Source of the DNA: Bacteroidota bacterium
GTDB lineage: Bacteria; Bacteroidota; Ignavibacteria; UBA10030; UBA6906
Reading direction: 5' to 3'
Assembly: GCA_003541875.1 (NCBI GenBank)
Contig: DPLS01000406.1
Location: 1-7,989, forward strand
Length of the DNA stretch: 7,989 nt
Part shown: positions 1 to 6,439 of the stretch, piece after piece
How positions within the stretch are numbered: position 1 is the first letter of the stretch
How the letters are laid out: the number at the start of each line of letters is the position of its first letter
Made by a program: the position numbers and the translations under genes
The notes under the pieces: model-generated
Databases searched by the model: none
Told to the model about the DNA's origin: nothing
The model's input: the letters and a program-made list of their open reading frames with translations, nothing else

Positions 1-980
1 TGCCAGGAGTTGATGCAGTTCTGCCGTCCCCAATCGAGCCACAGCGGGGCATATGACCCGACCGATGAATGATGTGTTGTTCTTCCGCTGTAAAGCCTTG
101 TGAACGGTATCGGTGTTTGAGTTCTCAAGACGCCATCCAGCCAAATCTGGAGATGTCTTCCTCGTTCGTATACACCTACGAGGTGCACGAACCGATTGGC
201 CATCGCCGGTGTTCGAGCCTCATAGTAAGTAATGCCATCGTTGATCTGAAATGAGAAGTCACTATTCCATGTCTGCAAGACACTTTCACCCTTGTTTGCG
301 CCAGTGTAGACAGCGATCCGGCGACCGGTGATCGTGGATGTATAAACCCAGGCCGAAACAGAGAACGAGGCGATGGTGTCAGGGATCAGATCGGGCATCT
401 CAATATGATTGTCCCAACCATCGAAAGCATAGGCCCGGTTCTGGGCTCCCGCACGGTCTGGCGCCAGTGTTGCGCCGCTAACTAGTCCGTTATGGTTGTG
501 TCCACTCTCATCGTTTGCGTTGCAGTTGAACGGGTAGTAGAGCAAGTGAGTTGGGTTTTGGGCTGTCCCTCCCCATGTGACAACAATGACGATTCGACCG
601 GATGTCGGTTGGAGTTGGAGTGAGACGTTGGACGTCGATCGTGGAAGAACGTTCACATCAGTCTCGCCGGAAAACCGGACAACTCCTGCGGAGTCACGCG
701 CATCCACCTTGAGGTGCCAACTGCCTACCGGAACGGCCTCGAAGGATCCTGTAGCACTAGAATCTGTAACAGACATTTGAAGGGTTCGATTGGTGTGCCC
801 CGGTCTTGACAGTGTTGCAAGTACGGTAGTGATTTCCTCGGGTGCGCTGTCAAACTTGAGGAGCATGTTCCCGAGATCATTGTGCTGTAAGGTTAAAGGG
901 TCGGGTACGGTCCCGCTGTCCTTGCACGAAATCGCAAACATCAAGAGGGCAGCAATGATGATGCTCAAGGCTGTTTTCAT
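1..980 (-). CDS. Surface lipoprotein with beta-rich N-terminal domain and LamG-like domain (C-terminus beyond window)
   Basis: The minus-strand frame is open from ATG 980 to the window edge, giving 326 codons with no stop. The N-terminus MKTALSIIIAALLMFAISCK is a lipoprotein signal peptide with a lipobox-like AISC and the lipidated Cys at residue 19, followed by KDSG. Residues about 36-137 form a beta-rich domain (VLATLSRPGHTNRTLQM, SATGSFEAVPVGSWHLKVDA, GETDVNVLP, RIVIVVTWG) resembling modules I have seen in lipoproteins of FCB and related uncultured bacteria. From about 146 on, LLYYPFNCNANDESGHNHNG, then AYAFDGWDNHIEMP, SFSVSAWVYTS and LVGVYERGRHLQIWLDG show a concanavalin/LamG-type jelly roll (LamG_3), usually a carbohydrate- or protein-binding module. 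It probably sits on the outer membrane and faces outward. The ligand is unknown. The LamG domain's last strands and any further domains lie beyond the window. Confidence 0.88.
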   Translation of the reverse strand, partial: MKTALSIIIAALLMFAISCKDSGTVPDPLTLQHNDLGNMLLKFDSAPEEITTVLATLSRPGHTNRTLQMSVTDSSATGSFEAVPVGSWHLKVDARDSAGVVRFSGETDVNVLPRSTSNVSLQLQPTSGRIVIVVTWGGTAQNPTHLLYYPFNCNANDESGHNHNGLVSGATLAPDRAGAQNRAYAFDGWDNHIEMPDLIPDTIASFSVSAWVYTSTITGRRIAVYTGANKGESVLQTWNSDFSFQINDGITYYEARTPAMANRFVHLVGVYERGRHLQIWLDGVLRTQTPIPFTRLYSGRTTHHSSVGSYAPLWLDWGRQNCINSW

Positions 981-985
981 AGAAT

Positions 986-991
986 CCTCCT
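986..991 (-). promoter_or_regulatory. Strong Shine-Dalgarno sequence of the LamG lipoprotein
   Basis: AGGAGG lies five bases (ATTCT) before the ATG at 980 and fixes the start of the lipoprotein. Only 29 bp separate the stop of the gene remnant from this ATG and I see no promoter between them, so co-transcription from the promoter near 1322-1350 is likely. Confidence 0.7.
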
Positions 992-1009
992 GCTGGGTGG
1001 TATGTGTTC

Positions 1010-1232
1010 CTATTTTAGAAGAACCATCTTCTGTACAACTGCCTCGACGTCGGCGGTCATGCGTGATCAGTACGTGCCGCTCGCGGCGCGGCTTGCATCC
1101 CACACCGCGGAATAAGTTCCCGGCATTCGCTCTTCATCCACCAGTGTATTTTGTCTACTGGACTTGTGCAGCTGTGTTGGTCACAGAAAAAACTATTACA
1201 GCGAACGAAAGGGCTAAACGAGATCTTGCCAT
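1010..1232 (-). pseudogene. Remnant of a secreted protein: signal peptide joined out of frame to a broken type IX-like C-terminal sorting domain
   Basis: The minus strand starts with ATG 1232 and a classic signal peptide: MARSR, the hydrophobic core LALSFAVIVFSV, then TNTAAQVQ with a likely cut after TAA. A TAG (1157-1155) ends this frame after 25 codons. One base on, in the +1 frame (1156-1010), the sequence reads RQNTLVDEERMPGTYSAVWD, ASRAASGTY, an in-frame TGA (1069-1067), then SRMTADVEAVVQKMVLLK and TAG. This matches the end of FlgD-Ig-like / Por-type sorting domains (family pattern: TLV-E-x-GTY-x-WDAS-x-ASG-x-Y-x-YR-x-A-x-KM-LLK), which direct proteins through the type IX system or to the surface. 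Both ends of a secreted protein are present and its whole functional middle is absent. The call is an internal deletion plus nonsense decay. Alternatives are an assembly collapse across a repetitive gene, or a tiny secreted peptide of 25 codons. Confidence 0.75.
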
Positions 1233-1237
1233 GAGAG

Positions 1238-1244
1238 CCTCCTT
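1238..1244 (-). promoter_or_regulatory. Strong Shine-Dalgarno sequence of the secreted-protein remnant
   Basis: AAGGAGG stands five bases (CTCTC) before the ATG at 1232. It is much stronger than the ribosome binding sites of the glycan genes and decides the start of the signal peptide, which otherwise would be too short to call. Confidence 0.65.
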
Positions 1245-1321
1245 AGCGTAAGACAGTTTCTTTGGGCGAGGGGAAAGGGGGATCGGCTACAGAAAGAACG
1301 GAACAGAGAAAAACCCATCGA

Positions 1322-1350
1322 AAGATAGGAAGCTGCTAGAGCATTGTCAA
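1322..1350 (-). promoter_or_regulatory. Putative sigma70-like promoter (-35 TTGACA, 17 bp, -10 TATCTT)
   Basis: Read on the minus strand, a perfect -35 hexamer TTGACA (1350-1345) is followed by a 17-bp spacer and TATCTT (1327-1322), which differs from TATAAT at two positions. The -10 region also reads TATCTTTC, one base from the TAnnTTTG element of Bacteroidetes. Transcription would begin near 1315, giving a leader of about 80 bases rich in C and T before the ATG at 1232. Its placement, just after the stop of the methyltransferase and before a new signal-peptide ORF, suits the start of a separate transcription unit. Seen in sequence; activity is inferred. Confidence 0.5.
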
Positions 1351-1368
1351 GACCGTCTGAGGAAGCTG
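1327..1368. repeat. 9-bp direct repeat flanking the -35 element
   Basis: The sequence CAGCTTCCT (minus strand) occurs at 1368-1360 and again at 1335-1327, 33 bp apart, about three helical turns. One copy sits just upstream of TTGACA; the other fills the spacer and touches the -10 hexamer. This geometry could suit a regulator binding two half-sites on one face, but a 9-mer pair can arise by chance. Confidence 0.2.
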
Positions 1369-1375
1369 GTGTTTC

Positions 1376-2044
1376 CTACTCAAATTTGCGGAAATGTCGG
1401 ATTGTCTTGAGAAGGAAATTCGAGATCGGATGGAGAAAGGCCACAGCTCTTTCCTTGAACCTTGAGTGCGTTGGAACAATGAGCATGTTATTACTAAAGT
1501 GAACATGAGGAGAAGTATCTTCCTCTATTTTGAGGCTTATGCGCCTACTCCACTCAAGCTGCACATAGAAGTCGGCGAAGTGAGAATCCACAAATTCTGC
1601 AAAGCAGAGGTCGCGTTCATACATTCTGTGGAAGTAGTCAGCAAAGGGTGAGTCTCCTAGTCGCCGTCTCATTATGATGGTGTCATTCTCAAATCGGACA
1701 ATCCACTTGTGGAATGGCCATCCAAATATCTTCTCACCCAATTCCGACGGAGTTTCGATGTACCCTCTTTTTGCGACCCGCGTGAGTTCGCTAGCAAACT
1801 TGTGTGGGTCCTCGACATGTTCCAGAATGTGTGAGGTAATGACGTAATCGAAGCACTTGTCCTTAAATGGCAACGCGAGTCCATCGGCGATAACAAAAGG
1901 TCTGGCGTCAATCACAACTTTGTCTCCCCCGGATCGTTCGGTGTTATCTGCAACGAACTTGTCGCACAGAACGTCGGACCGCCCACGCGGGCGGTTTCCA
2001 CTGCCGATCTCCAGAACCCGGTCAGTTGGCTTGATATTCAACAT
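1376..2044 (-). CDS. Class I SAM-dependent methyltransferase, last gene of the glycan cluster
   Basis: This 222-residue protein is a compact class I SAM methyltransferase without the zinc ribbon seen further upstream. Motif I is RVLEIGSGNRPRGRSDVLCD (residues 9-28), an extended form with a conserved N-x-P and D-x-x-C-D that marks a sub-family I recognise from glycan loci. Further on are IADGLALPFKDKCFDYVITS (52-71) with HILEHVEDP (72-80), and the unusual GYIETPSE strand with EKIFGWPFHKWIV, replacing the usual glycine-rich post-motif. The ATG at 2044 follows the flippase stop by 6 bp; an AAGG overlapping that stop (about 2053-2056) can serve as ribosome binding site. An ATG five bases earlier is out of frame and quickly stopped. 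The acceptor is unknown. I place it in the polysaccharide operon as its last gene, because a promoter for the next unit begins 26 bp after its TAG. Confidence 0.88.
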   Translation of the reverse strand: MLNIKPTDRVLEIGSGNRPRGRSDVLCDKFVADNTERSGGDKVVIDARPFVIADGLALPFKDKCFDYVITSHILEHVEDPHKFASELTRVAKRGYIETPSELGEKIFGWPFHKWIVRFENDTIIMRRRLGDSPFADYFHRMYERDLCFAEFVDSHFADFYVQLEWSRRISLKIEEDTSPHVHFSNNMLIVPTHSRFKERAVAFLHPISNFLLKTIRHFRKFE

Positions 2045-2050
2045 TTCATA

Positions 2051-3478
2051 CTACCTTATGATTAGCTTGTTGAGAAGCTCGGTTTCTTGGTCGCCAAACA
2101 CACGCAACGCAAAGAGCATTGCAGCGTATACACAACAGCCAATGGGGATAGACAACACAGGGTACCAATCGCGAACGAGCAAAAGTACTCCACCCATGAC
2201 CAGTGCAGCAACAAGTATTCTTACAAACGCTGAGAATTGACCAACATGGTGGCCGGTCCGAAAAGTAAGATAGAACAAGCTGAGGAATAGGGCAATATCC
2301 GTCAGCATGAATATCAATGCTACCGCTTCATAGCCGAATGTTGGAACAAAGACAAGACTTCCAATCGTGACCGCAATGGCAACACTCAGGAGATCAATCA
2401 TGCACGCCGTTTGTTTGTTCAAGGCCAGTAGGAATGAATAGAGAATCTGTGAAAGATAACCAAGAGCATTGCCGAGTATAATGAGTTGGAGAACAACCGC
2501 TGCGCCAGAGAACTCGCCGGGATAGAGCGTTGAAATGATCTTCGGCGCGAGGATGAAAGTCCCCACCGCCAACGGGAAGGATATTAGACTCATGACTCGC
2601 AGCGCGTCCCGAAGAGCTTTTCCCAGTTTCTGGGGAGCGTTCGCGTAGAAGTCAGCAAAAATAGGATACACCACCTGAGTGAATGTTACGGGTATGAGCG
2701 TGAGTATCGAAATCAACTTGTACCCCGCACTGTACAATCCAACCTCGGTTTCACCCCGAGTGTACTTTAATACGGTAGGCCCAATGAATGTGTATGTCGA
2801 GATCCCAAGCGCACTCACAGCCATTGGTGTTCCCTCTTTCAGCATTAACCTCCACGATTCCCTGTTGGCTTGGTAGTTAGGTCGGCCGACAGATTGGTAG
2901 TAGACACGGATGAGGATACCAAGATTGATGAGCGAGACGACCACGGTCAGAACGAGGGCAGTAATCACGCTGGGGAAATTCGGGATCATCAGTATTACCG
3001 CGACCGAGACAATTACATCATTGGCAATGTTAGCGATGGAAACGGTGATCATCTTGCGGTGTGCCTGGAATGAGCTCAGGAACATCGTCGATACACCGTT
3101 GATCGCGAGGGCAACCGTTGTCAGCAGCACAGCCCAGTTCGTCACTCTGTCGAATCCGGAGATGAGGGTGACACAGCCAACCAGAATGCTCGCAATGCAG
3201 ACAATAAGTAGTTTAAGAACAACAGCTTTTCCCAGCAATTCACCGCTACGCGACGGATCGCGAGAGATTTCCCGGGTCATCAACTGAGACATGCCAAGGT
3301 CAAATAGCGACTGGAAGAGCGCCGTGAAGTACGTCGCAAAGTTGAGTATGCCGAAGCTGGCAACGCCAAGGTATGTGGCGAGGTAATTCAATCTCACGAT
3401 GCCAAGCAGCAGACCCACGGCTCTTCCAAAGAAGAGGGCGGCAGTGTCGAGCGTTATTTTCCTGGTCTGTGATGCCAT
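2051..3478 (-). CDS. MOP-superfamily oligosaccharide flippase (Wzx-like), second of two
   Basis: This protein is 475 residues with about twelve to fourteen hydrophobic segments. It is another MOP-superfamily exporter, of the polysaccharide-synthesis (Wzx/RfbX) branch. The diagnostic start is an amphipathic helix, then GRAVGLLLGIVRLNYLATYL followed by GVASFGILNFATYF and LGMSQLMTREISRD, the strongest family hallmark in the window. In the second half, YTRGETEVGLYSAGYKLIS matches the segment in which this family usually carries a conserved G-x-Y-x-A-x-(K/R). It starts at ATG 3478, one base into the upstream flippase's TGA (TGATG), so it should be translationally coupled. It differs in sequence and length from its neighbour and is not a recent duplicate. 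Two flippases in a row suggest either two different lipid-linked substrates or a division of labour not readable from sequence. The stop lies 6 bp before the next ATG. Confidence 0.93.
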   Translation of the reverse strand: MASQTRKITLDTAALFFGRAVGLLLGIVRLNYLATYLGVASFGILNFATYFTALFQSLFDLGMSQLMTREISRDPSRSGELLGKAVVLKLLIVCIASILVGCVTLISGFDRVTNWAVLLTTVALAINGVSTMFLSSFQAHRKMITVSIANIANDVIVSVAVILMIPNFPSVITALVLTVVVSLINLGILIRVYYQSVGRPNYQANRESWRLMLKEGTPMAVSALGISTYTFIGPTVLKYTRGETEVGLYSAGYKLISILTLIPVTFTQVVYPIFADFYANAPQKLGKALRDALRVMSLISFPLAVGTFILAPKIISTLYPGEFSGAAVVLQLIILGNALGYLSQILYSFLLALNKQTACMIDLLSVAIAVTIGSLVFVPTFGYEAVALIFMLTDIALFLSLFYLTFRTGHHVGQFSAFVRILVAALVMGGVLLLVRDWYPVLSIPIGCCVYAAMLFALRVFGDQETELLNKLIIR

Positions 3479-4791
3479 CAGGCGCGGCTCAACCGGTTTT
3501 TGAGGAACTGCTTGATGTCGTTGGTGCGAGCGAGAACCTCATGCAAACTCACGGGAACAAATCTGTTCATATAGTATGTGACCAGCCATGCGAGTACGAA
3601 GGATGAGAGAACGTAACCCACCGTTGCTCCAATCGCTCCAAGTGATGGTATGCAGAGTAGATACATGGCTATCGAAGCAAGGAGCGACAATAGGCTGATC
3701 ATGAATCCCAATCGTGCCTGCCCCAACCCGAGGAGTGTGTTTGTTGCGACCGCAGTAATGGGTACAACGAACGAGAGTGCAGCAAACAATTGAAGCATCG
3801 GAATCGCCTCAACATAACGTCCCTGGTATACAATTTGGACAAGTGGCGAGGCTAAACCAACAAACAAGACAAATACCGGGGTCATTCCAACGGTGGAAAA
3901 CAGAATTGCCTTTTCAATCAACACTTTCAGTGTTCCAAACTCTCCTTTTGACGAGAACTTGGAAACGGCCGGAAAGACAAACATCTGCACCACTTGCGTG
4001 GCCATGTCATACACACGAATAAACACCTTCACCGAGTTGTAGACCGCAACTTGTACCGGTCCGGTGAACGCGGACAGGATGAACGAATCGGATTTTGTGC
4101 TGAAGAGGTAGCTTCCGGCACCGCCGAGTGAGTATCTGCCGTAGTCCCAAAGTTTTCGTACGTGTCTTGGATCGGCGCGTAACTTCATCGAGAGCATCGC
4201 CCGCGAAAGTACTGCTCCGAGAATCGACGAAGCGGAAAGGGAAATGATGTTGATGACAATCAGGTCGAGAGCAGTGTCGAACGCATGCATCTTGGAAACA
4301 GCATACACCAAGACTGGTGCACCCAAGAAGTGTACGGCGTCAACCCAGAAGATCTCTTTGATCATGAATCGGGTTTGGAGTAAGACGAGCGTGAAATTGC
4401 GCATCAGAGAAGCGATAAGCATCACGGGAACGTACAAAAGGAGTGGCGCAAGCATGGGCGAGTTGAGCATCATACTCAAGGGCTCCCGCATTGCCACGAT
4501 GATGAGAGCGCAGAGAAGCGTGAAGACGGCATTCAGCATAAATCCGGCGCTGACGATACCACGGCTCTCTGCCTTCTCTTCGGCCACAAACTTCAGGAGT
4601 GGCTGCAGGGCAAAACCCTGGGCAAGTCCGGAAATGATGAGAAATATCTCCTGCACCAGCACAAAGTTCCCGAATTCTTCCTCCGGCAACACACGGATAA
4701 CCAGAACCACAAACGCCACACCATAGAACACTGGAAGTCCCTTGTCTGCCAGTCCCCAGATTCCTTTGTCCAAGTGTTTGCCGAGTTCCAC
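3478..4791 (-). CDS. MOP-superfamily polysaccharide flippase (Wzx-like), first of two
   Basis: This 437-residue, very hydrophobic protein has roughly twelve predicted membrane spans by eye. It resembles the lipopolysaccharide/polysaccharide export branch of the MOP (multidrug/oligosaccharidyl-lipid/polysaccharide) superfamily. The N-terminal pattern (KGIWGLADKGLPVFYGVAF, then VLPEEEFGNFVLVQ) is characteristic, as are the loop YGRYSLGGAGSYLFSTKSDS at the start of the second half and the mid-protein helix FTGPVQVAVYNSVKVFIR. The role would be to flip an undecaprenyl-linked glycan across the cytoplasmic membrane. The start is a GTG at 4791 sharing one base with the TAG of the glycosyltransferase (TAGTG), with AAGGG a short distance upstream; no nearby ATG would be a better start. 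Its TGA overlaps the ATG of a second flippase. The substrate is unknown. Confidence 0.9.
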   Translation of the reverse strand: MELGKHLDKGIWGLADKGLPVFYGVAFVVLVIRVLPEEEFGNFVLVQEIFLIISGLAQGFALQPLLKFVAEEKAESRGIVSAGFMLNAVFTLLCALIIVAMREPLSMMLNSPMLAPLLLYVPVMLIASLMRNFTLVLLQTRFMIKEIFWVDAVHFLGAPVLVYAVSKMHAFDTALDLIVINIISLSASSILGAVLSRAMLSMKLRADPRHVRKLWDYGRYSLGGAGSYLFSTKSDSFILSAFTGPVQVAVYNSVKVFIRVYDMATQVVQMFVFPAVSKFSSKGEFGTLKVLIEKAILFSTVGMTPVFVLFVGLASPLVQIVYQGRYVEAIPMLQLFAALSFVVPITAVATNTLLGLGQARLGFMISLLSLLASIAMYLLCIPSLGAIGATVGYVLSSFVLAWLVTYYMNRFVPVSLHEVLARTNDIKQFLKNRLSRA

Positions 4792-5630
4792 TATTTAGCC
4801 CTTGCCGATAGAAGATACTTCGCGGCGGCGTATCCGTTCACAAGAATGTTCGCCCAGGGGAAGACCAGCCAATGGTACCAAGCTGCATAGCGGCTGAAGA
4901 AACGCAAGTTGCTGATGAACTTGTTCTTCATCTTGTACCACGACAAGTGTCCGCCGGAACTCACGGACAGTTTATGCCAGATCTTTGCCTTTGGCTCGAA
5001 GAGAATGGCATATCCAGCCCGACGGACTCGCATTGACCAGTCGGCGTCTTCAGTGTACATCGAAAACGACTCATCCAACACTCCAACCTTTTCAACAACT
5101 TCTCTCTTGACTAAAATACAACAGCCCGTTGTATATTCAATCTCTCTGGCAGTATCAAACTGGCCGGTATCATCCTCTCGGATGCCATTGTGTTTCATTG
5201 TGCCGGTCCACATTGAGATTGAGCCGCCTGCAAACCAGATCCTATTCGGATCGCCGTGGTAGTAGATCTTCGGTGCGACCATCCCAACGTCCGAGGATGA
5301 ACCCAGTCGCTCAACCATTGCGGAGAGGAATTCCGGGTCCACCGTAGTATCGTTGTTGAGCAGCAGGAACATCTCCGCGCCATGATCAAGACCATATCTG
5401 ATGCCAGCATTTGTCCCGCCTGCAAAGCGCAGGTTCTCTCTCATCTCCAGTAGGACAACAGTTGGGAACCGTTTTCCAATCTCTTCCACCGAGCCGTCAG
5501 ATGAAGCGTTATCGACAACCACCACCTTGGTATTCCTGTAAGAGAGTCGTGAAAGAGAACCGAGACAATCGAGTGTGATGTCTTTGCCGTTCCAGTTGAC
5601 GATGATAATATAGACTAGAGGTTGAGACAT
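4791..5630 (-). CDS. GT2 family glycosyltransferase (rhamnosyltransferase-like)
   Basis: This 279-residue protein is an inverting GT-A glycosyltransferase of family 2, complete for the compact WbbL-like class. It opens with YIIIVNWNGKD (residues 7-17), has the nucleotide-binding VVVVDNASSDGS (36-47), then FAGGTNAGI (69-77), and the metal-binding DxD equivalent in LLLNNDTTVDPEF (about 89-101). The acceptor-side segment GCCILVKREVVEKVG (169-183) is followed by DESFSMYTEDADWSMR, whose ED-x-D (194-197) supplies the usual catalytic-base region. The C-terminus (about 245-275) is hydrophobic and aromatic and may sit on the membrane. It likely transfers one sugar onto a lipid-linked intermediate; rhamnose is a family-level guess only. 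The gene begins 30 bp after the preceding methyltransferase with a weak GAGAAA ribosome binding site, and its TAG stop overlaps the GTG start of the flippase. Confidence 0.92.
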   Translation of the reverse strand: MSQPLVYIIIVNWNGKDITLDCLGSLSRLSYRNTKVVVVDNASSDGSVEEIGKRFPTVVLLEMRENLRFAGGTNAGIRYGLDHGAEMFLLLNNDTTVDPEFLSAMVERLGSSSDVGMVAPKIYYHGDPNRIWFAGGSISMWTGTMKHNGIREDDTGQFDTAREIEYTTGCCILVKREVVEKVGVLDESFSMYTEDADWSMRVRRAGYAILFEPKAKIWHKLSVSSGGHLSWYKMKNKFISNLRFFSRYAAWYHWLVFPWANILVNGYAAAKYLLSARAK

Positions 5631-5660
5631 GAATTTCTCGTTTCCAAATTCTCCAGCAGG

Positions 5661-6425
5661 TCACTTTGCCAGCAAGTATACAACGCCGGTGCACAGGATC
5701 TCACCGAGGAGAGGGATCTCCGCCACAGGACCAGCGGGTATTGGCTTCAGACCGAACCGGATGTGATTCGGACTGATAACATACGCCTGTTTTCCGATGA
5801 TCTTCAATGATCCGTCTTTTGCGAGCTCCTCAAACTTGCGCATACCCATTTTCAGGACGCCCAGTTTCTGTACTTCTTCAACGATCCGGGGTGATTCGCT
5901 GCCCATGCGAGGGAGGATTTTGCTGAGTGAAAGCGGCAGGAGATGGAAAAATGGAATCTTCACCCAGTGGGCGTTCAGAAGTTGCTGATGCGCACCATAG
6001 GCCGAGTAGTAGGGAGGGAATGTGATCATCAGTCTCCCGCTTGGCTTCATGTAGCGCTTCAATTTCTCAAGAATCTGCGGCTTCTGCTCCAGATGCTCAA
6101 ACACATCATGCAAGACGACAAGGTCATACTCGTTTCCCGAAAACGGTGGGTTGTCTTCATACAGATTTCCAATTGCCCATTGTATGGAACGATCTCCCTG
6201 AAGACGTCGGGCAAGAGCGACGCGAGGCTCTTCGATATCGAAGCCAACACACCGCATGTCGCGATCGTACATTGCGCATACGCCTCCGCCTTCGCCGCAA
6301 CCGACATCAATCATAGTTGTGCCACGCAGTTGTACGCCCCACTGCTCAAGAAGAGGCAACATATACTTTTCAGCAACGTCGTACTCATACTGCCAGTACC
6401 GTTGCGATTGGTTACCGATATCCAT
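5661..6425 (-). CDS. Class I SAM-dependent methyltransferase
   Basis: This gene encodes about 254 residues of a class I (Rossmann-fold) SAM methyltransferase. Motif I is MIDVGCGEGG (residues 38-47), followed by the acidic strand end CVGFDIEEPR, and then YDLVVLHDVFEHLEQKPQ with MKPSGRLMITFPP as the post-motif strand. The N-terminal YWQYEYDVAEKYMLPLLEQW helix is commonly seen before such domains. The open frame continues upstream to 6527, but that extension lies inside the preceding methyltransferase gene and has no family-like sequence; I therefore use the ATG at 6425, 14 bp after the upstream stop. No clear ribosome binding site precedes it. The C-terminal part (residues about 150-254) is variable and may hold acceptor specificity. 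In this glycan cluster the likely substrate is a sugar or glycolipid, but ubiquinone-type or other small-molecule methylation cannot be excluded from sequence alone. Confidence 0.88.
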   Translation of the reverse strand: MDIGNQSQRYWQYEYDVAEKYMLPLLEQWGVQLRGTTMIDVGCGEGGGVCAMYDRDMRCVGFDIEEPRVALARRLQGDRSIQWAIGNLYEDNPPFSGNEYDLVVLHDVFEHLEQKPQILEKLKRYMKPSGRLMITFPPYYSAYGAHQQLLNAHWVKIPFFHLLPLSLSKILPRMGSESPRIVEEVQKLGVLKMGMRKFEELAKDGSLKIIGKQAYVISPNHIRFGLKPIPAGPVAEIPLLGEILCTGVVYLLAK

Positions 6426-6439
6426 TTTCGTTGGTCTGC

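Noticed and set aside
69..780. Two plus-strand ORFs (69-254, 577-780)
   Set aside because: Both are shadows of the minus-strand LamG lipoprotein, which is open across the whole region and has clear motifs.
790..1251. Plus-strand ORF of 153 codons
   Set aside because: It lies antisense to the lipoprotein start and the signal-peptide/sorting-domain remnant, both of which carry recognisable protein signatures and strong ribosome binding sites. Its own translation has no family-like features.
1233..1321. Leader between promoter and ATG 1232 as a riboswitch or small RNA
   Set aside because: It is about 89 bases of pyrimidine-rich sequence; I find no stable paired structure or known riboswitch core in it.
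1360..1377. Hairpin AGGAA...TTCCT at the end of the glycan operon as a terminator
   Set aside because: The stem is only five base pairs, overlaps the stop codon and has no following U-tract. Termination here may be Rho-dependent or absent.
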